A stretch of DNA of 64,000 nucleotides. It comes from Denitrobaculum sp965225735 (lineage in GTDB: Bacteria > Pseudomonadota > Alphaproteobacteria > Kiloniellales > Kiloniellaceae). A model generated the notes under the pieces. It searched no databases, was not told the origin of the DNA, and saw only the letters and a program-made list of their open reading frames with translations. Every line of letters starts with the position of its first letter. Position 1 is the stretch's first letter. Position numbers and translations under genes: made by a program. Of this stretch, positions 45,697 through 54,511 are shown one piece after another. The stretch is taken from contig CBDDBN010000030.1 of assembly GCA_965225735.1 (NCBI GenBank), positions 1,302,001 through 1,366,000 on the forward strand, given 5' to 3'.

Positions 45697-46238
45697 GTTC
45701 TCTGCGCCTTCGTCCCAAGCTTTTCTTGGTCCAGCTCCAGCATCTCAAGCCGCGCCTGCCAGTTTCCATGGCCGTGCAGCTCGGCTGTGCGGGTGGCAGG
45801 GTCCGTCCCGAACCCGAGCTGGAGATCCAGGCGATTGGCCGGCAAAAGCCGCCCCAGGCGTTCCGGCCACTCGATCAGGGAAATGCCTTCTGCAAAGGCT
45901 TCTTCGATCCCCAGTTCGTAAACTTCGTCGGGCTGCTCCAATCGGTAGAGATCGAAATGCCAAACCTGCGCTGCCGCGCGCTCATAGAGCTGAACCAGTG
46001 TAAAGGTCGGGCTCGGCACCTCTTCGGGAGAACCGGGGGCCGAGTTGCCTTCTTCGCGCGGCAAGGCATTGATGAAAGCACGCGCGAAGCTGGTCTTGCC
46101 TGCCCCCAGATCCCCGGACAGCGCGATCACATCGCCGGCCTTTGCCAACCGGCTTAAGGCCTGCGCCAATGCGGCTGTCGCGGCTTCGTCGGCCAGGGTT
46201 ACGGTCATGCGGGATCCGGAAGCGTCGAGCGGTTTCAT
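45693..46238 (-). CDS. tsaE: tRNA threonylcarbamoyladenosine biosynthesis ATPase TsaE
   Basis: Needed with TsaB and TsaD to make t6A at position 37 of ANN-decoding tRNAs. The 181-residue protein has the P-loop LSGDLGAGKTSFARAF, PSPTFTLVQLYE and WHFDLYRL. The start is uncertain: ATG at 46238 or 46208 are in frame, and a frame from 46403 would overlap divL. Relatives start close to the segment AATAALAQALS, favouring the shorter forms. Confidence 0.9.
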   Translation of the reverse strand: MKPLDASGSRMTVTLADEAATAALAQALSRLAKAGDVIALSGDLGAGKTSFARAFINALPREEGNSAPGSPEEVPSPTFTLVQLYERAAAQVWHFDLYRLEQPDEVYELGIEEAFAEGISLIEWPERLGRLLPANRLDLQLGFGTDPATRTAELHGHGNWQARLEMLELDQEKLGTKAQRT

Positions 46239-46320
46239 ATCAGATGAGGTTTTAACCGGCGGAACTTTGACCGGCAACAAAGGAGTGGTGGCTTTCAACG
46301 GGTCCTTTGTTGCGCTTTCG

Positions 46321-48774
46321 TCACGCGCCGGGCGGGTCGGAAGGAATGTGACAGGTGACCGAAGTTCCCTTGCCTTCGACCGACTCCAGTTCGACCCAGC
46401 CACCGTGCATTTCGACGAGGCTCTTGACCAGCGAGAGCCCCAGTCCTGCTCCCGATTGCCTGGCCTGACCGCCGCTGACCTCGAACTTGCCGAAAACGCG
46501 GGCCTGGTCTTCGCCCGGGATGCCGATGCCCGTATCCGTAACCCGCAGGCGGACCATATTGCCGTCCCGTTCCGCGCCCAGAGTGACGGCGCCGCCTTGG
46601 GGCGTGAATTTGATGGCGTTGGACAGTAGGTTAAAGAGCGCCTGCTTTAGACGCCGTTCGTCGACGAAGGCGGTGCCGGCATCCTCCGGGCAGTCCAGCT
46701 TGAGGCGGATGTTACGGTTAAGCGCCCGTTCGTGCCCCAGGGTTTCGATGGTTTCCAGCAGGCTGCGGACCTCGATCTCTGTCCGGTCCAGATGCAGATA
46801 TCCCGCTTCGATGGAGGCCAGGTCCAGAATGTCGTTGATCAGGGTCATCAGCCGCTGTGAAGACTCGACGATCGCATGGCTGTATTCCAGTTGCCGATCG
46901 TTGAGCTCGCCGAAGAACTGATTTTCCAGGATTTCGGCGAAGCCCACGATGGCATTCAGTGGGGTGCGCAGCTCATAAGAGATGTTGGCGATGAACTCCG
47001 ATTTGAGCCTGTCTGCGGTCTCCAGCGCTTCGTTGCGCTCGAGGAGGGCGCGCTCTACACGGATCGAATCCGTCACATCGAGGAAGGTAAAGAGCGAGGC
47101 GCCGTCAGGCAGGGGGACCTGCGCCCAATCGACGATCGAGCCATCGGCGCGCTCGAAACGGCCGCTCATGGACTCCGCCTCAGTTGCCTGCGCGACCATG
47201 GTCTCGAGAATTTCCGGCCACTCTTCGGCGGAAACGTCGAAGAAGTCGCGCTGGCGGTCGATGACTTGCCGCGCGTGTGGCTCGCTGGACAGTAACTCCA
47301 GCGGCAGGTTCCAAATTCGTGCGAAGGCGGGATTGAACAGCTTCAAACGTCCGTCTGCGCCATAGACCGCGACACCTTCATAAAGATTGTCCAGGGTTTC
47401 GCGTTGCACCTCGATCAAGGTGTTGTAGGAGCGTTCGAGCGTGAGGCGATCCGTGACGTCTTCGAAGGTCATCAACACGCCACCGAAGGGATGCGGCGTC
47501 GCGACCATCCGCAAGGTGTTGCCGTCGGGCAGGTGCTGTAACTCTTCCATGGGTTCGATCATGGTGCGGAACTCGCGCAGACGCTGTTGCTTGAATTCCG
47601 GATAGTTCGCGTATTCCGGCAAGCGCCGTTCATCCCTGGCTGCGTCTAGAATGTCGCTCATGTCAGGGCCGCTGTTCAGGAAGCTTTCGTCCATGCGCCA
47701 CAGGGCTGCATAGGCCGAGTTAAAGAACTTAAGGCGCATGTCCGGGCCAAGGATCGCGATCGCGGTGCCCAGGTTCTCCAGAACCGTCGCCTGTGCATCG
47801 ATGTGCCGGGTCAGTTCGACCTGAAGATCTTCGCGGGTGGTGTCGTCGAAAGCATAGCCAATCAGACGCCCATCTTTTAGAGGACGTTCCTTGACCTGAT
47901 AGAGCCGCCGTGCGCCGCCGACCACGATGTGATGGCTTTCGGTCTCCAGTTTGCCGCTTTCCTTGGCGCGCTGTGCGATAGCCTGACCGATGCGTCCCTG
48001 CGATTGGCCGAGCAGCTCCAGGCCCTCAGACAAAACGCCTTCCCTCGTGGTATCGAGGGCAGCGGCATAGGTCGTGTTACAATAGGTCAGATTGAGATTG
48101 GCATCGCGCCGCCAGATGGGAATCTGTAGGGCGTCCAGGATTGTGTTGAGATCTTCGGTCTCGCGCATGGCGCTGTTTAGAACGCTCTGCTGCGCCGTGA
48201 CGTCACGGAACCAGATGCTGTCGACCGCAGGCTGCCCGTCTTCCCCGCTCGACCGGACGCCCAAAGCTTCATAGACACGAGCGCCGTCTCGGTGTCGCAG
48301 GCTCAGTATAAAGGTCTCTCCGGAGGTCCGAAGGGCCCGTTCCGCGTCGGACAGCTGCCGGGCGTCCTGCTCGAAGAATGCAACGCTGAGTTCTTGCAGG
48401 CTTTCGGTCTTCTCTGCGTCCACGCCGAGCACGGCTGCTAGATTGCCGCTGCGGTTTTGCCGGTTGCTGCCATGGTCGTAGGATATACAGGCGAAAGGCG
48501 AGGACGAAAGAACGCGACTCAAGATTCTCGCTTGCTGCGTCCCGTTTACGACGGCGGCTTCCGCATCGAGCCAACGTTTGCGATAGGCAAGCGCCAACAG
48601 GACGGCGCCGGTAACGCCGATTGCCGCTAACAACAGTCCCGGCAGATATACCGGTAGTCCGGCCAAGTTGTCTTCCCCCCAGCCAATCAGATCGAATCCG
48701 CCGCCTCCCGGATCCGACCAGATAACAGCCCGCCTCTGCGCGTCTTCCAGCCTCTTACAACTCACCCCTGACAT
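46321..48774 (-). CDS. divL: DivL-type PAS sensor pseudo-kinase with tyrosine at the phospho-acceptor site
   Basis: An 817-residue membrane protein with one helix near residues 43-64 and several PAS domains between about 75 and 575. The HisKA helix near 595 reads FIANISYELRTPLNAI: the normal histidine is tyrosine 600 (codon TAT). The ATPase domain is complete (NLLSNAIKF, DTGIGIP, GAGLGLSLV). Tyrosine here is the hallmark of DivL, which in Caulobacter binds DivK and tunes CckA and hence CtrA. The following tsaE-amgK-murU-addB-addA order supports the call. AGGA lies 6 bases before the ATG. Confidence 0.9.
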   Translation of the reverse strand: MSGVSCKRLEDAQRRAVIWSDPGGGGFDLIGWGEDNLAGLPVYLPGLLLAAIGVTGAVLLALAYRKRWLDAEAAVVNGTQQARILSRVLSSSPFACISYDHGSNRQNRSGNLAAVLGVDAEKTESLQELSVAFFEQDARQLSDAERALRTSGETFILSLRHRDGARVYEALGVRSSGEDGQPAVDSIWFRDVTAQQSVLNSAMRETEDLNTILDALQIPIWRRDANLNLTYCNTTYAAALDTTREGVLSEGLELLGQSQGRIGQAIAQRAKESGKLETESHHIVVGGARRLYQVKERPLKDGRLIGYAFDDTTREDLQVELTRHIDAQATVLENLGTAIAILGPDMRLKFFNSAYAALWRMDESFLNSGPDMSDILDAARDERRLPEYANYPEFKQQRLREFRTMIEPMEELQHLPDGNTLRMVATPHPFGGVLMTFEDVTDRLTLERSYNTLIEVQRETLDNLYEGVAVYGADGRLKLFNPAFARIWNLPLELLSSEPHARQVIDRQRDFFDVSAEEWPEILETMVAQATEAESMSGRFERADGSIVDWAQVPLPDGASLFTFLDVTDSIRVERALLERNEALETADRLKSEFIANISYELRTPLNAIVGFAEILENQFFGELNDRQLEYSHAIVESSQRLMTLINDILDLASIEAGYLHLDRTEIEVRSLLETIETLGHERALNRNIRLKLDCPEDAGTAFVDERRLKQALFNLLSNAIKFTPQGGAVTLGAERDGNMVRLRVTDTGIGIPGEDQARVFGKFEVSGGQARQSGAGLGLSLVKSLVEMHGGWVELESVEGKGTSVTCHIPSDPPGA

Positions 48775-48934
48775 GACTTTCCTACCGGTTTTGGAAGGAA
48801 AACATCAGAGGTCGAACGCCGTCCTTCTTGAAGAAAAACAATCCGCGTTCGGATTCACATCGAGAGTCTAAGGGTTTACGCGCGCCACGACAACATTCTG
48901 ATACCCAACAGGCCGTAAAGAGCCTGATCGGAAA

Positions 48935-48965
48935 TAAAAAAGGGGAGGCCGTATTCGACCTCCCC
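48935..48965 (-). terminator. Rho-independent terminator of ahcY
   Basis: On the minus strand GGGGAGGTCG and CGGCCTCCCC form a 10-base-pair stem with an AATA loop, directly followed by TTTTTT. It lies about 97 bases after the ahcY stop and separates it from divL. Confidence 0.93.
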
Positions 48966-49061
48966 GATTCATCTCTTGGTCTTCCCTACCACCGTGAGTG
49001 GCCGCTCTTGCGGTGCGATCCAGGTTTGCCGGATCGTCTCAGACGGCAAGGAGGAACAAAA

Positions 49062-50357
49062 TTAGTAACGGTAAGCTTCCGGTTTAAAGGGACCTTCCGC
49101 ACCGACGCCGATGTAATCGGCCTGCTTACCGGACAGCTTGGTGAGTGTCGCACCGACCTTGGCGAGATGTAGTTCGGCGACCTTTTCATCAAGTTTCTTA
49201 GGCAGCACGTAGACTTCGTTCTTGTAGTTCGCGTAGTTCTGCCAGAGCTCGATCTGAGCCAGAACCTGGTTTGAGAAGCTCGCGCTCATGACAAAGCTCG
49301 GGTGGCCGGTCGCACAACCCAGGTTAACCAGCCGGCCTTCGGCCAGGACGATGATCTTTTTGCCGTCCGGGAACTCGATCTGGTCGACCTGCGGCTTGAT
49401 GTTGTCCCACTTGTAGTTCCGAAGGGCCTCGATCTGGATCTCCGAGTCGAAGTGCCCGATGTTGCAGACAATGGCTCGGTCTTTCATGGCGGCCATGTGT
49501 TCGGTCGTGATGACGTCGACGTTGCCGGTGGCGGTGACGAAAACATCGCCGTACTTGCAGGCATCGTCCATGGTCACCACTTCGTAGCCTTCCATGGCGG
49601 CCTGCAGGGCGCAGATCGGATCGATCTCAGTGACGGCCACGCGGCAGCCGGCGTTGCGGAGGGAAGCGGCAGAGCCCTTACCCACGTCGCCGAAGCCTGC
49701 GACCACGGCGACCTTGCCTGCCATCATCACGTCGGTGGCGCGGCGGATGCCGTCCACAAGGCTTTCGCGGCAGCCGTAGACGTTGTCGAACTTGGATTTG
49801 GTGACAGAGTCATTGACGTTGATGGCCGGGACCTTGAGCGTGCCTTTCTTGGCCATCTCATACAGCCGCAACACACCGGTCGTGGTCTCTTCCGAAAGGC
49901 CGCGGACATCGTCCAGCAGCTCTGGATATTTTTCGTGCATGATTGCGGTGGCGTCGCCGCCGTCGTCGAGGATCATGTTGGGCTTCCAGCCGTCCGGACC
50001 GGTCAGGGTCTGCTCGATGCACCACCAGAACTCTTCTTCGGTTTCGCCCTTCCAGGCAAAGACCGGGATCTCGGCAGCGGCGATGGCGGCGGCGGCCTGG
50101 TCCTGGGTCGAGAAGATGTTGCAGGACGACCAGCGCACGGAAGCGCCTAGGGCTGTCAGGGTTTCGATCAAGACCGCGGTCTGAATCGTCATGTGCAGGC
50201 AGCCGACGATGCGGGCGTCTTTCAGAGGCTGGCTGTTGCCGTACTCCTCGCGCAGGGCCATGAGGCCAGGCATCTCGGTTTCGGCGATTTCGATTTCCTT
50301 CCGGCCCCAATCGGCTAGAGAAATATCGGCGACTTTATAGTCTGTGAATTCGACCAT
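49062..50357 (-). CDS. ahcY: S-adenosylhomocysteine hydrolase
   Basis: Splits S-adenosylhomocysteine into adenosine and homocysteine, using bound NAD. The 431-residue protein begins VEFTDYKVADISLADWGRKEI and has NAD-binding GFGDVGKGSA and the C-terminal LGPFKP-like end (GPFKPEAYRY). The ATG at 50357 follows GGAGAAG by about 8 bases; the longer frame from 50459 adds 34 unrelated residues. The neighbours divL and ptsI match the usual alphaproteobacterial locus. No SAH riboswitch pattern is recognised upstream. Confidence 0.97.
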   Translation of the reverse strand: MVEFTDYKVADISLADWGRKEIEIAETEMPGLMALREEYGNSQPLKDARIVGCLHMTIQTAVLIETLTALGASVRWSSCNIFSTQDQAAAAIAAAEIPVFAWKGETEEEFWWCIEQTLTGPDGWKPNMILDDGGDATAIMHEKYPELLDDVRGLSEETTTGVLRLYEMAKKGTLKVPAINVNDSVTKSKFDNVYGCRESLVDGIRRATDVMMAGKVAVVAGFGDVGKGSAASLRNAGCRVAVTEIDPICALQAAMEGYEVVTMDDACKYGDVFVTATGNVDVITTEHMAAMKDRAIVCNIGHFDSEIQIEALRNYKWDNIKPQVDQIEFPDGKKIIVLAEGRLVNLGCATGHPSFVMSASFSNQVLAQIELWQNYANYKNEVYVLPKKLDEKVAELHLAKVGATLTKLSGKQADYIGVGAEGPFKPEAYRY

Positions 50358-50556
50358 TGAATTTCTTCTCCGAACGCTACGCCGGCTCTGGGGGCGCCTG
50401 GGCGAATAAGGATTAGTGCATGGAAGCGCTGATGTAACAGCGAAAACCTGCGGCTTCAAGACCGCAAACGGCTTTGAGGGTCACGATTGGCTTCGCATCC
50501 AATACACTTGGCCTGGATTTCAGGTCGTGGCGGCCTCAATCGCGCATGGTCGATGT

Positions 50557-52353
50557 CTAATGGCTCTCATTGAAGTCGTCGAGCAGCGCGGCGATCCGCC
50601 CTGAATCATGCTGGTCCATGATTGCCATAGCCCGGTGGCTTGCGGCCCGGAGGTCGATCTTGAGGACCCGTTTTTTAACACGGGGCAAACCGGTGGCCGA
50701 CATGGAAAGATCGCGCACGCCGAGACCGACCAGCAGAGCGGTAAAACGGGGCTCGCCCGCCATTTCGCCACAAACCGATACCGGGATGCGGGCGCGCAGT
50801 GCCGCTTCCACCGAGAACTGAATAAGTCGCAGGACCGCCGGATGCAGCGGGTTGTAGAGATGCGCGACCTGTTCTTCGCTGCGGTCGATGGCCAGGGTGT
50901 ACATGGTCAGATCGTTGGTGCCGATGGCGAAGAAATCCACCACCTGCGCCAGGGCGTCGGCGGCTAATGCTGCACCGGGAATTTCGATCATGGCCCCGAG
51001 CGGCGGAAGCGGATCGGCGATGGCGACGCCCTGGGCCTTCAATGCCGCGGCTACGGATGCCAGAACCTTCTTGACCTCCTTGACCTCGGTCACGCTGGAA
51101 ATCATCGGCAGGAGAATCCGAACCGGTCCATGGGCGCCGGCGCGCAAGATGGCCGAAAGCTGGGTCTCCAGCAGTGAGGGTTCTTTCAGGGACAGCCGGA
51201 TTGCCCTCAGCCCGAGAGCGGGATTGAGGGCGTTGCCCATATGCCCGCCGAGCGAGGAGGTCAGCTTCTCACCGCCCACATCGAGCGTACGGATGGTGAC
51301 GCTGTGTCCTTCCATGCCTTCGACGATGGTTCGCAGGCTCTCGTACTGTTCATCTTCGCCGGGCAGGTCTTCGCGGTTCATATACATGAACTCGGTGCGC
51401 AGGAGCCCCACTCCCTGAGCGCCTGCGGCCACCGCCTGGACCAGGTCTCTGGGCAGCTCGAGATTGGCCTGCAGACTGACGATCTGACCGTCGCGGGTTT
51501 TGGCCTCGACGTCTTTCAGCAATGCAAGAGAACGATACTCCCGCTCGATGGCCTCGCGCCGCAGCTTGTAGTCGGATAGCCGTTTTTCGGTCGGATTGAC
51601 GATGACCAGGCCGTTGCTGCCGTCGACCAGCACCCGGTCGCCGGTTTTGATGCCCGCGAAGAGGCCGTTGACGCCGAGAACGGCCGGTAAGCCGAGCGAA
51701 CGCGCCATGATGGCGGTGTGACCTTCGGCGCCGCCCAGGTCCGTCGCGAAACCGCCGATGCGCTTCGGGTCCATCAATGCGGTGTCGGCTGGCGTGATTT
51801 CCTCGGCAATCACGATGCTGCCGGGTGCCAAATGCTCGAAACCGCCGTACTCGGTCTTGGTCAGGTTGCGGACAATGCGCAAGCCCACTTCCCGAACTTC
51901 CTGTGCGCGCGCCCGCAGATAGGAATCGTCCATCTCGGCAAAATTCTTGGAAATCTCGCCGATCTCGGCCATGACCGCGGCTTCTGCGTTGAGCAGCTCA
52001 CCGCGCATGCGCCGCTCCACCGCGCCCAGCAGGCTGTTGCTCTGAAGCATGTGGAGATGCGCGTCCAGCAGGTAGCCCAGCTCCTCTGCTGCGGCGCCGT
52101 GATAGGTCTCCGCTTTGGATTTGAGCTTACCGACCTGGCGTCTCGCCTTCTCTACCGCCTCCCGGAAGCGTTCTACTTCTTCCTCCAGCCCGGACTGCGG
52201 CACGCGGTACTCCAGAACCTGGATCTCGCCACTGTCGCGCAGATGGGCCGGGCCGACAATAATCCCAGGCGAAACGCCGAGGCCCTCGAAGACCCGTTCG
52301 CCGGCGGTCCCCGATTCGTTGTCGTTTTGCGGTATGGTCGTTTCAGTCTTCAT
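50557..52353 (-). CDS. ptsI: PTS enzyme I (phosphoenolpyruvate-protein phosphotransferase)
   Basis: Transfers phosphate from PEP to HPr. The 598-residue protein has the phospho-histidine segment GGAEGHTAIMARSLGLPAVLG with H212, the PEP-binding LLRTEFMYMNREDLPGEDEQ and the C-terminal EIPGAALAADALAQVVDFFAIGTNDLTMYTLAIDR. It lacks the N-terminal GAF domain of PtsP, so it is EI-like rather than EI-Ntr. It overlaps ptsH by 11 bases. No sugar-specific EIIB/C is nearby, so a regulatory PTS is likely. Confidence 0.94.
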   Translation of the reverse strand: MKTETTIPQNDNESGTAGERVFEGLGVSPGIIVGPAHLRDSGEIQVLEYRVPQSGLEEEVERFREAVEKARRQVGKLKSKAETYHGAAAEELGYLLDAHLHMLQSNSLLGAVERRMRGELLNAEAAVMAEIGEISKNFAEMDDSYLRARAQEVREVGLRIVRNLTKTEYGGFEHLAPGSIVIAEEITPADTALMDPKRIGGFATDLGGAEGHTAIMARSLGLPAVLGVNGLFAGIKTGDRVLVDGSNGLVIVNPTEKRLSDYKLRREAIEREYRSLALLKDVEAKTRDGQIVSLQANLELPRDLVQAVAAGAQGVGLLRTEFMYMNREDLPGEDEQYESLRTIVEGMEGHSVTIRTLDVGGEKLTSSLGGHMGNALNPALGLRAIRLSLKEPSLLETQLSAILRAGAHGPVRILLPMISSVTEVKEVKKVLASVAAALKAQGVAIADPLPPLGAMIEIPGAALAADALAQVVDFFAIGTNDLTMYTLAIDRSEEQVAHLYNPLHPAVLRLIQFSVEAALRARIPVSVCGEMAGEPRFTALLVGLGVRDLSMSATGLPRVKKRVLKIDLRAASHRAMAIMDQHDSGRIAALLDDFNESH

Positions 52354-52621
52354 CGAACTTGTTGGCGATTAAAGTCGTAAGCGCGTCCACAACGTCTTCG
52401 GCTGCCGGGCCGCTGGCGCGGAGCTCGATCTGCGTGCCGGGCGAAGCAGCCAGCATCATGAGGCCCATGATCGAGCAGCCTGAGACCTCTGTATCGTTTT
52501 TGCGCACCAGGACTTCCGCATCGTATGCGCCGGCGACCTTAACGAATTTGGCGGATGCGCGGGCATGCAGGCCGCGCTGATTCTGTATCGTAACCACACG
52601 ACTGACCATGGCTTCGCTCAC
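52343..52621 (-). CDS. ptsH: HPr phosphocarrier protein
   Basis: Carries phosphate from EI to EIIA and is also a target of HPr kinase. GLHARASAKF contains the active histidine, and GCSIMGLMML contains the regulatory serine. From the GTG at 52621 (overlapping the EIIA stop) these are H19 and S50. From the ATG at 52609 they become H15 and S46, the classical numbers, so that start deserves weight although its ribosome-binding site is weak. Retention of the serine fits the hprK gene upstream. Confidence 0.94.
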   Translation of the reverse strand: MSEAMVSRVVTIQNQRGLHARASAKFVKVAGAYDAEVLVRKNDTEVSGCSIMGLMMLAASPGTQIELRASGPAAEDVVDALTTLIANKFDED

Positions 52622-53025
52622 GACTGCTCGTTGGTCAGAAGCTGGGAAGCAACGTTGATGTATTTGCGTCCGGCGTCCTGCGCTTCCTTGACCGCGGCGT
52701 TCATGTCGTGGGTCTCCCGCAGGCTTGCCAGTTTGATCAGCATGGGCAGATTGATGCCTGCAATGACCTCGACCTCGCCGTAGTCCAGGACCGATATTGC
52801 CAAATTCGAGGGCGTGCCGCCGAACATATCCGTCAAAAGGACCACACCTTTGCCCTGATCGACTTTCTTTACGCTCTCGATAATGTCTTGGCGGCGCTGT
52901 TCCATATCGTCTTCGGCGCCGATACAGATACAGGCGATGTTCGGTTGTGGCCCGACCACGTGCTCGAGCGCATCGGCGAACTCTTCAGCGAGTCTCCCGT
53001 GTGTGACCAAAACCATTCCGATCAT
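52618..53025 (-). CDS. PTS EIIA component, mannose family
   Basis: A 135-residue EIIA-Man domain. The phospho-accepting H9 lies in GMVLVTHGRLAEEF, and VVLLTDMFGGTPSNLAI is the second family signature. In alphaproteobacteria this single-domain protein lies with HPr and HPr kinase and lacks a permease partner, so its role is regulatory. Its stop overlaps the ptsH GTG (GTGA). Confidence 0.92.
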   Translation of the reverse strand: MIGMVLVTHGRLAEEFADALEHVVGPQPNIACICIGAEDDMEQRRQDIIESVKKVDQGKGVVLLTDMFGGTPSNLAISVLDYGEVEVIAGINLPMLIKLASLRETHDMNAAVKEAQDAGRKYINVASQLLTNEQS

Positions 53026-53043
53026 TGCTCGTCCTTTAGGCTT

Positions 53044-54018
53044 CTATGCTTCTGCGGGCGCATCTGTTGCGACTTTGCCTTCGCCCGATGACGGATTCAC
53101 CGCGCGTTCGCGCTGAGATTCTCTTTTGATGTCCCTGTGAGTCAGACTGACCTTGCCCCAATGGACCGTCAGCCATTCGGCAAGCTGTTCCGCCAGCGCA
53201 ACCGAACGATGCCGTCCGCCGGTACAGCCGAAGGCGATGGTCAGATAACTCTTACCCTCGCTTTCGTAGCGCGGCAGCAGTGGCTTCAACATCGCGGTCA
53301 GCCCCGAAAAGAACGGCACGAAAGCCGTATCTTCGGAAATATAGTCGACGACCGCTTGATCCTGTCCCGAAAGCGGCCGCAGATCCTGCACATAGTGTGG
53401 ATTGGTCAGGAAACGGACATCGAATACCAGATCCGCTTCGCGCGGGAGCCCGAAACGATAGGAAAAGGAGGTGACGAAGATCGCCATGCCCGAAGCTTCG
53501 GAGAGGCCGAGCCGGCCCACGATCTGCTGGCGAAGTGCACCAAGCGTGAGGTTCGAGGTGTCGATGACACAATCGGCACGGCTGCGCAGAGGGAAAACCA
53601 GGCGCCGCTCGGCGGTAATCCCATCGTGCAGCGGCCGGTCTTGCGAGAGCGGGTGACGCCGGCGGGTTTCGGTGAAGCGGCGGCTGAGCACCTCGTCGTC
53701 GCAGTCGAGAAACAGCAGTTTGAGATCGAGGTTCTGTCGGCAATCCAGCGCGTCCAACTGTTGCAGAAAGGGCTCAACCGCGAAGTTGCGCGTACGGATA
53801 TCGACACCGACGGCCACCGAGCGTTCAGCGCCCCCCTCGTCGATCATGGTCTCCAGCAGGTTTAGCGGCAGATTGTCGATTGCCTCGAAACCGACGTCTT
53901 CCAGGACGCTGAGCGCTGAGGAGCGGCCCGCTCCGGAAAGACCGGTCACCAAAACAACTTTTAAAGGAGGCGTCTCTTCAGACATCGCCGCATATTCCAT
54001 CAACCCAAGACTGGCCAT
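53044..54018 (-). CDS. rapZ: RNase adapter / nucleotide-binding protein RapZ
   Basis: A 324-residue protein with an N-terminal P-loop GLSGAGRSSAL (Arg in place of the usual Lys, as in many alphaproteobacterial members), then AIDNLPLNLLE and the C-terminal IAFGCTGGRHRSVALAEQLAEWL, which senses glucosamine-6-phosphate in E. coli. In E. coli it guides RNase E to GlmZ; that RNA is not expected here. The start may be 54018 or the ATG 11 codons later (MSEETPPLK). Confidence 0.92.
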   Translation of the reverse strand: MASLGLMEYAAMSEETPPLKVVLVTGLSGAGRSSALSVLEDVGFEAIDNLPLNLLETMIDEGGAERSVAVGVDIRTRNFAVEPFLQQLDALDCRQNLDLKLLFLDCDDEVLSRRFTETRRRHPLSQDRPLHDGITAERRLVFPLRSRADCVIDTSNLTLGALRQQIVGRLGLSEASGMAIFVTSFSYRFGLPREADLVFDVRFLTNPHYVQDLRPLSGQDQAVVDYISEDTAFVPFFSGLTAMLKPLLPRYESEGKSYLTIAFGCTGGRHRSVALAEQLAEWLTVHWGKVSLTHRDIKRESQRERAVNPSSGEGKVATDAPAEA

Positions 54019-54051
54019 CGACCCGAAACTGGACCGAACCCACCGAGTCTC

Positions 54052-54510
54052 CTAATCGCGGTCCATAATAAACCTGCTCATATCCCGCACGGCAAGCCGC
54101 AGCTTCGCGGTCGCCGAGGCTTCGAAAGGGAACAAATCGAGACTGGGCAGGGAAAGGCCCAGGAACCTGCGGGTTTCGGGCTTGGGTAAGCGTTCGATCT
54201 TATCTGGTGCTGTCAGGTTTACACAGAGCGATAGCGGTGCAGATTCGAGATGGGGTAGGGGAACGATCCCGAGTCCGCGGACCTCCATGCGGCCGGCAAT
54301 GGCCTCCGGCGGCGATGCCCAGAGCCTGTCATTGTGCCGCGAGAGAAGGGTTTGATCGTCCGAGACAAGCACCGCGCCCTGATCGATCAGTCGGAGCGCC
54401 AGATCGGATTTGCCAGCGCCGGAGGGACCGAACAAGAGGACAGCCGCGGTGTCTTCCGCCTCTTGCGGCAGGGCGACGCAGGTGGCGTGAAGCAGTAGCC
54501 CCTCGCTCAC
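54052..54510 (-). CDS. hprK: HPr kinase/phosphorylase, short alphaproteobacterial form
   Basis: Phosphorylates HPr on its regulatory serine. Only 152 residues long, it keeps the C-terminal catalytic domain and lacks the N-terminal domain of the Firmicutes enzyme. The P-loop GPSGAGKSD is at residues 28-36, and LVSDDQTLL and GRMEVRGLGIVPLP (the HprK signature) follow. The GTG start lies 1 base after the chvG stop, so it belongs to the chvI-chvG operon. Confidence 0.92.
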   Translation of the reverse strand: MSEGLLLHATCVALPQEAEDTAAVLLFGPSGAGKSDLALRLIDQGAVLVSDDQTLLSRHNDRLWASPPEAIAGRMEVRGLGIVPLPHLESAPLSLCVNLTAPDKIERLPKPETRRFLGLSLPSLDLFPFEASATAKLRLAVRDMSRFIMDRD

Positions 54511-54511
54511 T

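Noticed and set aside
50358..50556. Possible SAH riboswitch upstream of ahcY
   Set aside because: The 199-base leader has only a weak TGCGG/CCGCA hairpin and none of the conserved SAH-riboswitch core that I can recognise.
53044..54018. Walker A Lys replaced by Arg in RapZ as a sign of inactivity
   Set aside because: GAGRS is common among alphaproteobacterial RapZ proteins, so it is not an unusual loss.
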